The position numbers were made by a program, and so were the translations under genes. A stretch of DNA of 64,000 nt from Desulfatitalea sp. BRH_c12 (GTDB lineage Bacteria > Desulfobacterota > Desulfobacteria > Desulfobacterales > Desulfosarcinaceae). The notes beneath the pieces were generated by a model that saw nothing but the letters and a program-made list of their open reading frames with translations, had not been told where the DNA came from and did no database searches. The stretch is from the NCBI GenBank assembly GCA_000961655.1, contig LADR01000024.1:124001-188000 (forward strand). The letters are read 5' to 3'. Positions 8,667-16,978 of this stretch are shown in pieces (position 1 is the stretch's first letter; every line of letters starts with the position of its first letter).

Positions 8667-9055
8667 TATTTGTCTCCTTTGGGGTTATCGATGTGGCAGT
8701 CCCAGCAGTAAGGGTTCACGGAAGCGTAGTTGTGACAGCGGTCACAAAACTCGGCCTTGTTGGAATGGCAATCCAGACAGGTGTTGGAGAGGCTCATGTC
8801 GAATTCCTTGCCGTCGGCATTGACAAACTGGCTGACGCCATCGCGTACCACTTTGAGCCGCCACACATCGAGCAACTGCATGTGCTCGGTCTTCATAAAG
8901 TCGGTGGGCATGACACACTCTTTGGCCGCTTTGGCCTGTTCGGTCAGGACCACTTCAGGCGCCGGCGCTGCCTTCCCTACATTGAACCAGAAGGGGAAAG
9001 AAAACAGGCCTACGAACAGGATCAGGCCCAATACGATCCATTTTTTATCATTCAT
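8666..9055 (-). CDS. dsrJ: DsrJ, membrane-anchored triheme cytochrome c of DsrMKJOP
   Basis: 129 residues. One N-terminal helix (WIVLGLILFVGLFSFPFWF) acts as uncleaved anchor or signal. Three CxxCH heme c sites follow: CLDCH (93-97), CDRCH (104-108) and CWDCH (117-121). Cys47 in 'AKECVMPTDFM' matches the conserved Cys that, in studied DsrJ proteins, is an unusual axial heme ligand (His/Cys ligation); that role is taken from family knowledge. Located on the periplasmic face. Its start overlaps the dsrK stop by 8 bp with TGGAGGAA upstream, and its stop overlaps dsrO, so the order K-J-O-P is tightly coupled. Confidence 0.95.
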   Translation of the reverse strand: MNDKKWIVLGLILFVGLFSFPFWFNVGKAAPAPEVVLTEQAKAAKECVMPTDFMKTEHMQLLDVWRLKVVRDGVSQFVNADGKEFDMSLSNTCLDCHSNKAEFCDRCHNYASVNPYCWDCHIDNPKGDK

Positions 9056-10676
9056 CGGCTTCCTCCATTCCAGGCAGCGGCTCGCCGCGCAGGTCCGTCG
9101 TTCGTTCTTGTTCTCCGGGCATGATCAGGGCGTTGGCTACCAATTCAGTCATACCGGTGACGTCAACGCCGGGTACCCAATAATCCATGGCCGCCGGCAG
9201 GGCTGCCCGATCGATGGCGCACACGCAGGCCAGCATGTTCACACCATGTTTTTCATGTACATATTTAACGGCGTTCGAACGAGGCAAAGCACCGGCCATG
9301 CGCTCTTCCATATTTTCACCGGCATTGAGACCGGAGCCACTGCCGCAGCAGAAGGTCTGCTCGCGAATGGTGTTGGCCGGCATCTCAAAAAAATGGTTAG
9401 CCACACTTTTGATCACATAGCGCGGTTCGTCGAGCATGCCCATGCCGCGCGCCGGATTGCACGAATCGTGGAAGGTGACGATCTTGTTGTCGTTGCGGCT
9501 CGGATCCAGATCCAGTTTTCCGTGTTTGATCAGGTCCGCCAGGAACTCGGCGATATGCACCATCTTGGTGGACTTGGCATTTTCAAAACGCGTCCCCGTG
9601 ATGGGGTTGACCGGTGCCTCCATGAAGTCGGCCGGGCCATTCATTGTATCCATGTATTGGGTGATCACGCGCCACATATGGCCGCACTCGCCACCCAGAA
9701 TCCATTTGGGTTTAAGGCGTTTGGCTTCCAGGTACATTTTGGCGTTGAGCCGCTTCATGGTTTCATGTGACGTGAACGAACCGAAATTGCCGCCCTCGGA
9801 GGCGTAGGTGCTCCAGGTGACATTCAGTCCATACTTTTCCTTGAGAAAATGGAAAAGAAGCAGGTACCCCATGGCTGTGTAGGTACCCGGATCGGCAAAC
9901 ACATCGCCCGAAGGGGTGATGAAAAGAATGTCGGCATTCTTCTGATTGAAGTTGGGTTCGACTCTGATGCCTGTGATCTCTTCGATATCATCGCAAAAAA
10001 AGTCGATCATGTCCTTGAAGGCGTGCGGCTGGATGCCCAGGTGGTTGCCGGTGCGATAGCAGTTGGCCACGGGCGTGGCGATCCAGTCGATGTTCAGGCC
10101 CAACAGGTTGAGCAGTTCACGACCGAACATGGTGATTTCGGCCGTGTCGATGCCGTAAGGGCAGAACACGGAACAGCGCCGGCACTCGGTGCACTGAAAG
10201 AGGTAGTACCACCACTCTTTGAGCACATCGATGGTCATGGGGCGGGCGCCAGCGTAGCGTCCCAGCAGCTTGCCCATGAGGGTGAAGTCATTGCGGTAAA
10301 CTGAACGCAGCAGCTCGGCGCGCAGCACCGGCATGTTCTTGGGATCGCCGGTGCCGATGAAGAAGTGGCATTTGTCGGCGCAGGCGCCGCATCGCACACA
10401 GATGTCCATGAAGACTTTAATCGAGCGGAATTTCTCCAGCCGCTCTTTGAAGCCTTCGTGCAGGATCTGCTGCCAGTTCTCGGGTAATTTCCAATCCTCT
10501 TCGATCGGATTCCATGGACGCGCATTGGGCAGTCCCAGGTATTCGACGCTTTTCGGATTGGATGCATAGCAGTACATGCCTTTGCGGATGTTGACCGGCA
10601 CATCCATCCATTGTTTCGCCGGCGGGCGATGATCTATTTGGATAAGCTCTTCGGCTTTCGGTGTCTCGTCTGCCAT
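9048..10676 (-). CDS. dsrK: DsrK, HdrD-like iron-sulfur catalytic subunit of DsrMKJOP
   Basis: 542 residues, cytoplasmic. Two [4Fe-4S] motifs: C93/C96/C99/C103 (CVRCGACADKC) and C162/C165/C168/C172 (CTECRRCSVFC). The C-terminal part has the CCG-type pattern for the noncanonical cluster of HdrD/HdrB: C331 (GGECGH), C406 (DSCNPARG), C443-C444 (FCCGSGSG) and C484/C486. By homology with heterodisulfide reductase it reduces the DsrC trisulfide made by DsrAB, closing the sulfite-reduction cycle. Start ATG 10676 has AGAAGGAG upstream and lies 3 bp after the dsrM stop. dsrAB and dsrC are not in this window. Confidence 0.95.
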   Translation of the reverse strand: MADETPKAEELIQIDHRPPAKQWMDVPVNIRKGMYCYASNPKSVEYLGLPNARPWNPIEEDWKLPENWQQILHEGFKERLEKFRSIKVFMDICVRCGACADKCHFFIGTGDPKNMPVLRAELLRSVYRNDFTLMGKLLGRYAGARPMTIDVLKEWWYYLFQCTECRRCSVFCPYGIDTAEITMFGRELLNLLGLNIDWIATPVANCYRTGNHLGIQPHAFKDMIDFFCDDIEEITGIRVEPNFNQKNADILFITPSGDVFADPGTYTAMGYLLLFHFLKEKYGLNVTWSTYASEGGNFGSFTSHETMKRLNAKMYLEAKRLKPKWILGGECGHMWRVITQYMDTMNGPADFMEAPVNPITGTRFENAKSTKMVHIAEFLADLIKHGKLDLDPSRNDNKIVTFHDSCNPARGMGMLDEPRYVIKSVANHFFEMPANTIREQTFCCGSGSGLNAGENMEERMAGALPRSNAVKYVHEKHGVNMLACVCAIDRAALPAAMDYWVPGVDVTGMTELVANALIMPGEQERTTDLRGEPLPGMEEADE

Positions 10677-10679
10677 GGT

Positions 10680-11741
10680 TTACTCCTTCTCCTCTTCCGT
10701 CATTTCTTCAGGCGCTGATTCGGGCATTTTATCCACCGGCAATCCGGCCTCGACCATTTTTTCACGGAACTCGTTTTCGTATGCTTCGTAGGTGTGGACC
10801 TTAACCGGGTAATTCCATGGGTTGACGTGACGCACCTCGCGCGTGTTGGCCAGCATGTTGCGGGTGGGGCTCAGGAAGATGCCGCCCAGATGCATCAGCT
10901 TGCTGAACGGAAAGTAGGCCAGCAACACGCTGACGAAGAACAGGTGGATATAAAATACCGGACTGATGGCGGCCGGAATGCTCGGCTGGAACGTCACCAG
11001 ACCCATGGCCAGTTGCTTGATGGCCGCAATGTCAACTTTGGTGAAGTAGCGCATCAGAATGCCGGTAAAGGCGATTCCCATGATCAGCAGCAACGGGAAG
11101 TAGTCCGAAGGCAGTGAAATGTATCGCATGTTGGCGATGAACAGACGCCGCAGGAACAGATAGGCCGCAGCCGCCAATAGCACCAGGCCGGACATGTAGA
11201 CACCTGGCAGACCGAATTGGACGCTGTCGTACAGGATCTCCAGGCGGAAAAAGCCGTCCACGGCTTCGAGCATTTGAATAGCCCCGGGAACCGGCTCAAG
11301 GAAAAAACGCATGTGGCGCAACAACGTGACCAAAAAGGCGTAGTGAAATGCCAGGGCACCGAGCCACAGGAAGATTTCCAGGTGGTAGCTCAGCCGGTTA
11401 CCCTCATTCATTTTCATGCGGGTGTTGCGGAACAGCGACCGGAATGTCAGTATTTCCAGGGCCATGCGCACGAAAACGCCCGTTTTGCTCGAAGGGTTGT
11501 CGAATTTGGCCTGTTTGATCCACGGCAGCGAACGCTGCTGGCCGCCCGTGGTGGGGATAGCGAACGGTACGGCCGATCGCGACCAGCCCATGACGCGCCG
11601 CACGAACCCCACGACGAAAACTGCTACGGCCAGATACGGCAGAACGATCCCGAATAGCCAGGGGAGAGCCGGAGCCCCAACCCAAGCGATCAGGGCCAGC
11701 GCAAAGATCGCCAGCAATGATGACATGTAAAATTTATTCAT
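10680..11741 (-). CDS. dsrM: DsrM, cytochrome b-type membrane subunit of DsrMKJOP
   Basis: 353 residues. Helices include LLAIFALALIAWVGAPALPWLFG, VAVFVVGFVRRVMG, FLWLGALAFHYAFLVTLLRH, LVLLAAAAYLFL and IHLFFVSVLLAYFPFSKLMHL; His residues in the last two pairs fit heme b ligation as in the NarI/HdrE family. The C-terminus is acidic (ESAPEEMTEEEKE). It passes electrons between menaquinol and DsrK. First dsr gene proper, 101 bp after the RsbRD-N-like gene; GAGGTGCGGG precedes the ATG at 11741. Confidence 0.94.
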   Translation of the reverse strand: MNKFYMSSLLAIFALALIAWVGAPALPWLFGIVLPYLAVAVFVVGFVRRVMGWSRSAVPFAIPTTGGQQRSLPWIKQAKFDNPSSKTGVFVRMALEILTFRSLFRNTRMKMNEGNRLSYHLEIFLWLGALAFHYAFLVTLLRHMRFFLEPVPGAIQMLEAVDGFFRLEILYDSVQFGLPGVYMSGLVLLAAAAYLFLRRLFIANMRYISLPSDYFPLLLIMGIAFTGILMRYFTKVDIAAIKQLAMGLVTFQPSIPAAISPVFYIHLFFVSVLLAYFPFSKLMHLGGIFLSPTRNMLANTREVRHVNPWNYPVKVHTYEAYENEFREKMVEAGLPVDKMPESAPEEMTEEEKE

Positions 11742-11842
11742 CTACCCGCACCTCACTCTGGGCCGCATCATGCTGTCGCGGCCTATCCATATGAAAAGGG
11801 TTTAAACTGCTCAGACGGCTGCTCACCGTCTGACGAAGCCGT

Positions 11843-12349
11843 TCACTCACCGTCCGGTTCCTTGATCAAACCTGCTCGGGCGAACGCTTTGTATGTACGC
11901 GACTTCATTTCGTTGGCTTTAAGGTCATTTATTTTTTCACGGCACTGCATGTAAATATCGAAAGCCGTCAAGGCCATCTCGTCGATCAGGTGCTCCATCC
12001 GCTGCAACTCTTCGCTGCTGCGTTGATTTTCGGGTACTTCGTCGCGGATGATGCGTTTCAGCTCAAAAACAAAACGGGTGGCCCGGGCAGGCGTGAAATC
12101 CTGTATGGCGCGGATGCGAATGATCGGATCAAGCGCCTCTTGGACGCTTTTAACGTCGAATCCGGCCCCTAGAAGATCGATCAGGGTGCGCAGACCTTGC
12201 AGCGTCGTCTGACCCACCGGGTTGGCGAAAGGGTCTGACTGACGGCGCAGGAAACGAGCGGTTTCGGCAGGATAGGTATCTACCACCTGTGCGAACCATT
12301 TTTTGACGATGGGATCTTTTTTCAGCCCCAGTTGCTCAATTAAAGCCAT
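11843..12349 (-). CDS. RsbRD-N-terminal-domain-like protein heading the dsr operon
   Basis: 168 residues from the ATG at 12349. The pattern 'LGLKKDPIVKKWFAQVVDTYPAETARFLRRQSDPFANPVGQTT' matches the RsbRD N-terminal helical domain (PF14361), otherwise found as sensor half of RsbR/RsbRD stressosome proteins. Here it stands alone, with no STAS domain, ending in a short helical, basic tail. Position directly before dsrM, behind a single promoter, argues for a sensor, assembly or regulatory role tied to sulfite respiration; that is inference. An in-frame ATG at 12385 would add 12 residues; I prefer 12349 because the family pattern starts there. Confidence 0.8.
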   Translation of the reverse strand: MALIEQLGLKKDPIVKKWFAQVVDTYPAETARFLRRQSDPFANPVGQTTLQGLRTLIDLLGAGFDVKSVQEALDPIIRIRAIQDFTPARATRFVFELKRIIRDEVPENQRSSEELQRMEHLIDEMALTAFDIYMQCREKINDLKANEMKSRTYKAFARAGLIKEPDGE

Positions 12350-12463
12350 GTGGCATGTCCAATAGTGCGGAATTGAATTTTGCATGCGTTTTCCGGTTTT
12401 TATCCGGGAGCCTCGATGGCACCGCCAGGCCATACAGGCTTTTGTACATCAACCAAAGACGGA

Positions 12464-12492
12464 TCTATAGTCAAGATGGTAGTCCATGTCAA
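12464..12492 (-). promoter_or_regulatory. Sigma70-type promoter for the RsbRD-N/dsrMKJOP operon
   Basis: On the minus strand TTGACA (12492-12487) is separated by exactly 17 bp from TATAGA (12469-12464). The -35 is a perfect match and the -10 five of six. It lies about 110 bp upstream of the first gene of the operon and has no competing candidate. Confidence 0.75.
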
Positions 12493-12627
12493 GGATAAAC
12501 CGGAGGGTAAAATGACTGAAATCATAGTCATTCTGTCGATTCGTGAATCGATGATGCAGCATTGGTCATTCCAACAATTCGACCATTCGGCGGATAGACG
12601 AATAACCGTTTTAACAATTCACGAATC

Positions 12628-13071
12628 TGGTTATCCACTTCGGTCAAGTGAGCTACGGCGAAAACCCCGGTGATCCGGGTGGGTGGTCCGCGCCACCATC
12701 CATTCGATTAAGTGAGGCTATAAGGCATGCTCCGGACGGGCCGCAAACTCGCTGCGCTCAAACAGCCTGGTAGGGTGGGCATCGAGTAGCCCGGTAGGGT
12801 AGGCATCGCCCACATTGTCTTATGTTTATCGCCTCTGAGATTGGCCATGTTCAACGTTTCTTCGCTATGGTCGATCGGTGTCTATCCAATCGCTTGGGTG
12901 ATATCAGTGTCAGAAACCGATGATGTTGGTTGCGGGGAATAGCGGTGGGCAATGCCCTGGGCAATGCCCACCCTACAAGGGATTGACGTGGCACGGACCA
13001 CCCACCCGGGTCACCTCCTTCGGGGCCAATCCCGAAAACGCCAATAGTCACTGGCGCGAACTGGATAACCA
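12628..13071. repeat. MITE-like element, ~444 bp, with ~24-bp terminal inverted repeats
   Basis: The left end (12628-12651, begins TGGTTATCCA, then TTCG and AGTGA) and the right end (13048-13071, ends TGGATAACCA) are imperfect inverted repeats with about 20 of 24 bases matching. Just inside are inverted subterminal copies of a GGTGATCCGGGTGGGTGGTCC block (12668-12690; reversed at about 12990-13015). The middle carries REP-like hairpins (12769-12813, 12944-12976). No transposase is encoded. A shorter copy (132 bp) with the same ends lies at 40752-40883 and fragments at 1518-1545 and 44541-44735. No clear target-site duplication was seen. Confidence 0.65.
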
Positions 13072-13082
13072 AATTTACGAAT

Positions 13083-13505
13083 TCACTGACGATAAGGCTT
13101 TTTCCAGGGGGATTGCTGGTTTCGGCGGACATCCGCCAGTGCCAGATAGAAAGCACCTATGGTCAATTCGGCACAGTGGAAGTGGTCCGCAGGCAGGCTT
13201 TCCAGAGCGCCGGACACATCTTCGGGCGTGATTTCCCAGGCTTTGCTCAGCGAAAGGCCTTCGGCCAGATCGACAAGCGCATTGGCACAGGCATTCGTAT
13301 TGACGCAACCGTTGAGATGGTAGGCCATATTTTGGATATGGTCGTCGCGGACGATCAGAAAAAATTCGACCGAGTCGCCACAGTCGCCCGTTTTTTGGCC
13401 GCGGCCGTCCGCATTGGCCAGACGTTCCTGGCGATCGGTGCGAAAAGCCGCTTCAAGAAATTTGATGGAATGGGATTGCCAGAAATTGGCTTGGGGATCA
13501 TTCAT
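13083..13505 (-). CDS. NifU/IscU N-terminal-domain iron-sulfur cluster scaffold-like protein
   Basis: 140 residues. The three Cys sites of the IscU/NifU-N fold are visible in order: 'TGDCGDSVEFFL', 'HLNGCVNTNACANALVDLAEG' and 'ADHFHCAELTIGAFYLAL', the last matching the LHCSxLA motif. It would assemble [2Fe-2S]/[4Fe-4S] clusters for transfer. The sequence is divergent from housekeeping IscU (for example GDCGDS instead of NPxCGD), and no iscS/nifS adjoins it, so a specialised or orphan scaffold is likely. The MITE-like element ends 12 bp past its stop codon. Confidence 0.75.
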   Translation of the reverse strand: MNDPQANFWQSHSIKFLEAAFRTDRQERLANADGRGQKTGDCGDSVEFFLIVRDDHIQNMAYHLNGCVNTNACANALVDLAEGLSLSKAWEITPEDVSGALESLPADHFHCAELTIGAFYLALADVRRNQQSPWKKPYRQ

Positions 13506-13602
13506 GGTCGTTTGCCGTTAACCTGTTGCCCTTGGGCATTTGTTTGTTGTTCATCGGCCGGGAACTATAAAAGAGGATAGGTATTTTTGTCAAAGGCGAA
13601 AA

Positions 13603-14754
13603 TTACGGCGTGACAGGCAGCAGGTCGATGACCGTGATCTCAGGGGGGGCAAACAAGCGTATCGGTGGGCCCCATGTGCCAGTGCCACGGCTCGTGTATA
13701 CATGACTCGTGGGGCCAATTTCGTATAGGCCATTGATCATAGGATAAAATAACCGAATCACGTAACCGAAGGGGAAAATCTGGCCGCGATGGGTATGTCC
13801 GGATAGTTGCAAATCGAACAGGCCCTCGCTGGCGGGTCCGGATACCGGTCGATGCTTGAGCAATAGCCTGAATATGTCTGTGGGTAATGCACTCAGCAGG
13901 GCCGCTTCATTCGGATTGTCCTCGGATGCCACGGCAGGGTCGTCCACGCCGGCCACTGCGAGCAGCTTTTTAATCATGATGCTGTCATTGCGCAAGATGT
14001 GAAAGCCGGCGGCTTCGGTGAAGGCAAGGGCCTCATCCAAGCCGTGATAGCTTTCATGGTTCCCGGTTACGGCAAATTTGCCCAGGGGGGTCACAATCGA
14101 TTTAATAAGCTTGGCCAGTTCTGGCGCGTTTCGTAACGGACTATCGACCAAATCTCCGGTGGAAACAAGGATGTCTGGCTGTGCTTCCTGAATGGTGGTC
14201 AGAATGGGGGCCAGACGGCCCGGATAAAGCATGGTGCCCAGGTGCAGGTCCGTAATCTGAACGATGCGCACACGCCCGGTTTCAGCCTTTATCTTCGGGG
14301 TCTGAAAGGTCAGATGCTCGGGGTGCACGCGATAGGCACTGTACGCGCCGTAGATCATCAATCCGGCAGCGGTGAGGGCGACCAGGGAAAGGCTATGCCG
14401 CCGCAGGAGCATATAGTTGGTCAAATCGGCATTGACGATTTGTTGAAGGCCGGCAACAAAAAGGTGATACAAGTCGATCGGGGCCGCCACACAGACGAAA
14501 ATGAAGATGTATCCCATCCAAACGTACCCGATCCAGGTCATGATCAAGGCGAAGGTCGGAAAATCGAAGGCCGTGAGAACCCGCGCCAGAATCGGCGCCA
14601 GCATCATAAAGCCCAGGAAGGCCAGGAACAGGTAGTAGCTCCAGTATTCCAAGTACAATGCACGCCGTACCTTTATGAGGACGTACAGGTGCAGCGCTCC
14701 GTAAACACTCAGGAATACAGCCAGAAAACCGATCCAGCGACTCAAATTCCCCAT
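13603..14754 (-). CDS. Membrane-anchored calcineurin-like metallophosphoesterase
   Basis: 383 residues. The first ~150 carry four hydrophobic helices (WIGFLAVFLSVYGALHLYVLI, YYLFLAFLGFMMLAPILA, FALIMTWIGYVWMGYIFIFVCV, LVALTAAGLMIYGAYSAY). The rest is a metallophosphoesterase domain: 'RIVQITDLHLG' (DxH), 'DILVSTGDLVD' (GDxxD), 'FAVTGNHESYHG' (GNHE) and 'DLQLSGHTHRGQIF' (GHxH), so all dimetal ligands are present. This arrangement is common in YkuE/YaeI-type enzymes that act at the membrane; substrate unknown. It is isolated from neighbours by over 90 bp on each side. Confidence 0.88.
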   Translation of the reverse strand: MGNLSRWIGFLAVFLSVYGALHLYVLIKVRRALYLEYWSYYLFLAFLGFMMLAPILARVLTAFDFPTFALIMTWIGYVWMGYIFIFVCVAAPIDLYHLFVAGLQQIVNADLTNYMLLRRHSLSLVALTAAGLMIYGAYSAYRVHPEHLTFQTPKIKAETGRVRIVQITDLHLGTMLYPGRLAPILTTIQEAQPDILVSTGDLVDSPLRNAPELAKLIKSIVTPLGKFAVTGNHESYHGLDEALAFTEAAGFHILRNDSIMIKKLLAVAGVDDPAVASEDNPNEAALLSALPTDIFRLLLKHRPVSGPASEGLFDLQLSGHTHRGQIFPFGYVIRLFYPMINGLYEIGPTSHVYTSRGTGTWGPPIRLFAPPEITVIDLLPVTP

Positions 14755-14990
14755 TCCGTCAACCTCGGCCGAATACTATCAGCGAATAGATAAGCAGGAA
14801 CCGGTTCCTATCTCATTTCAATCCGAAAAGAAAGTCTGTGGGCGAACTCAGATTTTTGTGACTGTTACGAGCACATCCCTTTTAATTCTTGAGGCAACTT
14901 TCGGGTTTCCGACCCGGATCCCAGTAATCCGTGCCCAATCCGAAAGTGAAGTTTTTGAGCAGTTGTCTTGTAAATGCCCACCCCAGCAAT

Positions 14991-16073
14991 TTAATTTTTA
15001 GTGAACTCGCGCAGCACAGTCGTCGCGTATGCGCCGCTGGGCAGGGTGAATGAGAAGATCAGGCCCGAGAGGGCCGCTTCGATGGTTATATCATCGAGAT
15101 ACAGGATAGCCTGGCGGCGGGTGCCGGGAGACTTCAGGCGCCGGAAGTCCTGCATGTCAAGATCGAAATCCTTCAATATCTGGGTTTCCTGCGATTCGGC
15201 GTCGTTTGCTGCAGCTTTCATCTTGGGGCCGAAAATGGGGCCGGTGTAGACGATCGCCCCGCTGGCAAAGCGTTCGTTGGCCTCGACCGGGTCTTCAACC
15301 ACGAAGAGTCCGCCCGTGTCGGTTTTCTGGGCGACATCCCCTGAAAGAATCGTTCGGTATTGGCCGCGGCCTATTCGTTCGGAGAGCCACACATTATACA
15401 GGGCGCTTTGAAGCACCGAGACCATAAAGGCATCTTTTTTGTCGCGCGAGACCTGGCGCTGTTTCAGAAGGCGGATGGCCCGGTCGATGTTGGCCATTTG
15501 AATGCCGAAGCGTTGCTCGCCGAAAAAATTGGGCATGCCGCGCTGCCGCAAAGCGTCCGCGATAGCCTGAGCCCGTTCAAGAGACTCCGAAGGAACCTGT
15601 GACAGCAGGATTCGGAAACGATTGGCTGCCACATGGCCTGTTTTGATCTTGTTGCGGTGGCGGTTCATGGCCAGCAATTCGAAAGGCAGATCGGTCAATC
15701 GGTGCTGGCTTTCGGTCAAGCTCATGCGTAAAGGTAAAAGCAGAGAAAATGTCTGGGTGGTCACAGCCTGTTTGTCCTTGCGCCCGCCCCAACCGATGTC
15801 CGCACTTTTTATGCCGAAGCGTGCGGCCAGTTCGGCGGCTACCTCTTCGGTATTCCAGCCTTGCCGGCGCACGGTGAGAAAAACATGTTCACCTTCGCCG
15901 CACGCTGCGTAAGGCAAAATTTCTTCCACCTGAAAATGTTCCGGCGCGACTTTGATGGCGCCACCGATACCGGGCAGGTCTTCGGTAATATACGGCAGCT
16001 GCTGCATCGCTTCTTTCAGACGCGCGGCACGCTGATCGGCAGATGGATTTTCTTGCGTCATCCGATTTTCCAT
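14991..16073 (-). CDS. truD: tRNA pseudouridine(13) synthase TruD
   Basis: 360 residues. TruD isomerises U13 of tRNA(Glu) and some others. Family marks: 'HFQVEEILPYAACGEGEHVFLTVRRQGWNT', the catalytic-Asp motif 'GGRKDKQAVTTQTFSL', 'RNKIKTGHVAANRFRILL' and 'GMPNFFGEQRFG'; the TRUD insertion domain lies in the C-terminal half. Length is normal for the family. It follows trpA by 40 bp on the same strand and may be read from the same transcript. Start 16073 is kept; an ATG four codons later (16061) has a similar upstream context. Confidence 0.93.
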   Translation of the reverse strand: MENRMTQENPSADQRAARLKEAMQQLPYITEDLPGIGGAIKVAPEHFQVEEILPYAACGEGEHVFLTVRRQGWNTEEVAAELAARFGIKSADIGWGGRKDKQAVTTQTFSLLLPLRMSLTESQHRLTDLPFELLAMNRHRNKIKTGHVAANRFRILLSQVPSESLERAQAIADALRQRGMPNFFGEQRFGIQMANIDRAIRLLKQRQVSRDKKDAFMVSVLQSALYNVWLSERIGRGQYRTILSGDVAQKTDTGGLFVVEDPVEANERFASGAIVYTGPIFGPKMKAAANDAESQETQILKDFDLDMQDFRRLKSPGTRRQAILYLDDITIEAALSGLIFSFTLPSGAYATTVLREFTKN

Positions 16074-16113
16074 AGGTCTTCGGTAAGAGATCTAAAAGAC
16101 TGATTTATCTTGT

Positions 16114-16875
16114 TTATCTTAGGCTTTCAATAAATGCAGCCACGGCATCCGTTCCCTGTTCTTCCATGACCCGGATGGTCTGGGTGCCAATGACCGCAAT
16201 ATCCACTTTCCCCCTGAGATAGTCAATATCGGACTTGTCTTTGACACCGAACCCCAAAGCCAGCGGTAAAGGCGTGGCGCGCCGGCAACGATCCAGATAG
16301 GCTTGCAGATGAAGGGAGAAATCGGTCTGCTGTCCGGTAACGCCTTTGCGCGCCACGCAGTAAATGAATCCTTGGGCATGTGTGGCGATCTCTTGCATGC
16401 GGGATTCGGGGCTGGTTGGGGAGTAAATGAAAATCGGCGCCAAAGTGTTCTTCGCCATGGATTGCAGGTAGTCTTTGCCCTCCTCGTGGGGCAGGTCCGG
16501 CACAATTGCGCCGCGTACCTTGCAGCGCGCAATCTCCTGCGCAAATGCCGCCACGCCGAACTTATAAAGAATATTATAGTAGGTCATGAGCAGAAAGGGG
16601 ATGTCGAAAGTACTTGCCGCTTTTTCGGCAAACCGCAGACAGTCTTTTACGGAGGTGCCGTGGGCCAATGACGCTTGGTTGGCCTTCAGGATCACCGGTC
16701 CATCGGCAATCGGTTCCGAAAAGGGTATCTGCAGCTCCATTAAATCGACGCCGGCCGACACCATCGCCCTGACGATGTCGAAAGAGGCTTCAAGGGAAGG
16801 ATACCCGATGACAATGTGGGTCATCAGCAGAATATCTTTTTTCTTCCGACGATCACGAATGTAAGTTTCGAGCAT
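16114..16875 (-). CDS. trpA: Tryptophan synthase alpha chain
   Basis: 253 residues, a full TIM barrel. The catalytic Glu is in 'GVDLMELQIPFSEPIADGPVI' and the catalytic Asp follows in the same segment; the phosphate-binding end is 'LALGFGVKDKSDI'. It cleaves indole-3-glycerol phosphate to indole and glyceraldehyde-3-phosphate and hands the indole to TrpB. 'ARKGVTGQQTDF' is the flexible loop 6 region. Start has AAAAGGACA upstream. Located 103 bp after trpB on the same strand; trpEDCF are not nearby. Confidence 0.95.
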   Translation of the reverse strand: MLETYIRDRRKKKDILLMTHIVIGYPSLEASFDIVRAMVSAGVDLMELQIPFSEPIADGPVILKANQASLAHGTSVKDCLRFAEKAASTFDIPFLLMTYYNILYKFGVAAFAQEIARCKVRGAIVPDLPHEEGKDYLQSMAKNTLAPIFIYSPTSPESRMQEIATHAQGFIYCVARKGVTGQQTDFSLHLQAYLDRCRRATPLPLALGFGVKDKSDIDYLRGKVDIAVIGTQTIRVMEEQGTDAVAAFIESLR

Positions 16876-16978
16876 GTGGATGTCCTTTTAAAATTGGAAA
16901 GTAAAGTTCAAGTTCTCTACTTCGGGTGCGAATTGTACAATCATAGATAAGGTTTCAAGTGTCAGGCGTCGGATTGCT

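Noticed and set aside
8757-9770. 337-codon plus-strand frame opposite dsrK/dsrJ
   Set aside because: Antisense to well-identified dsr genes; composition is typical of a shadow frame.
12540-12600. GATTCGTGAATC palindrome as a possible operator
   Set aside because: Short, no second copy near a promoter hexamer, and it lies between the dsr promoter and the MITE-like element without clear target.
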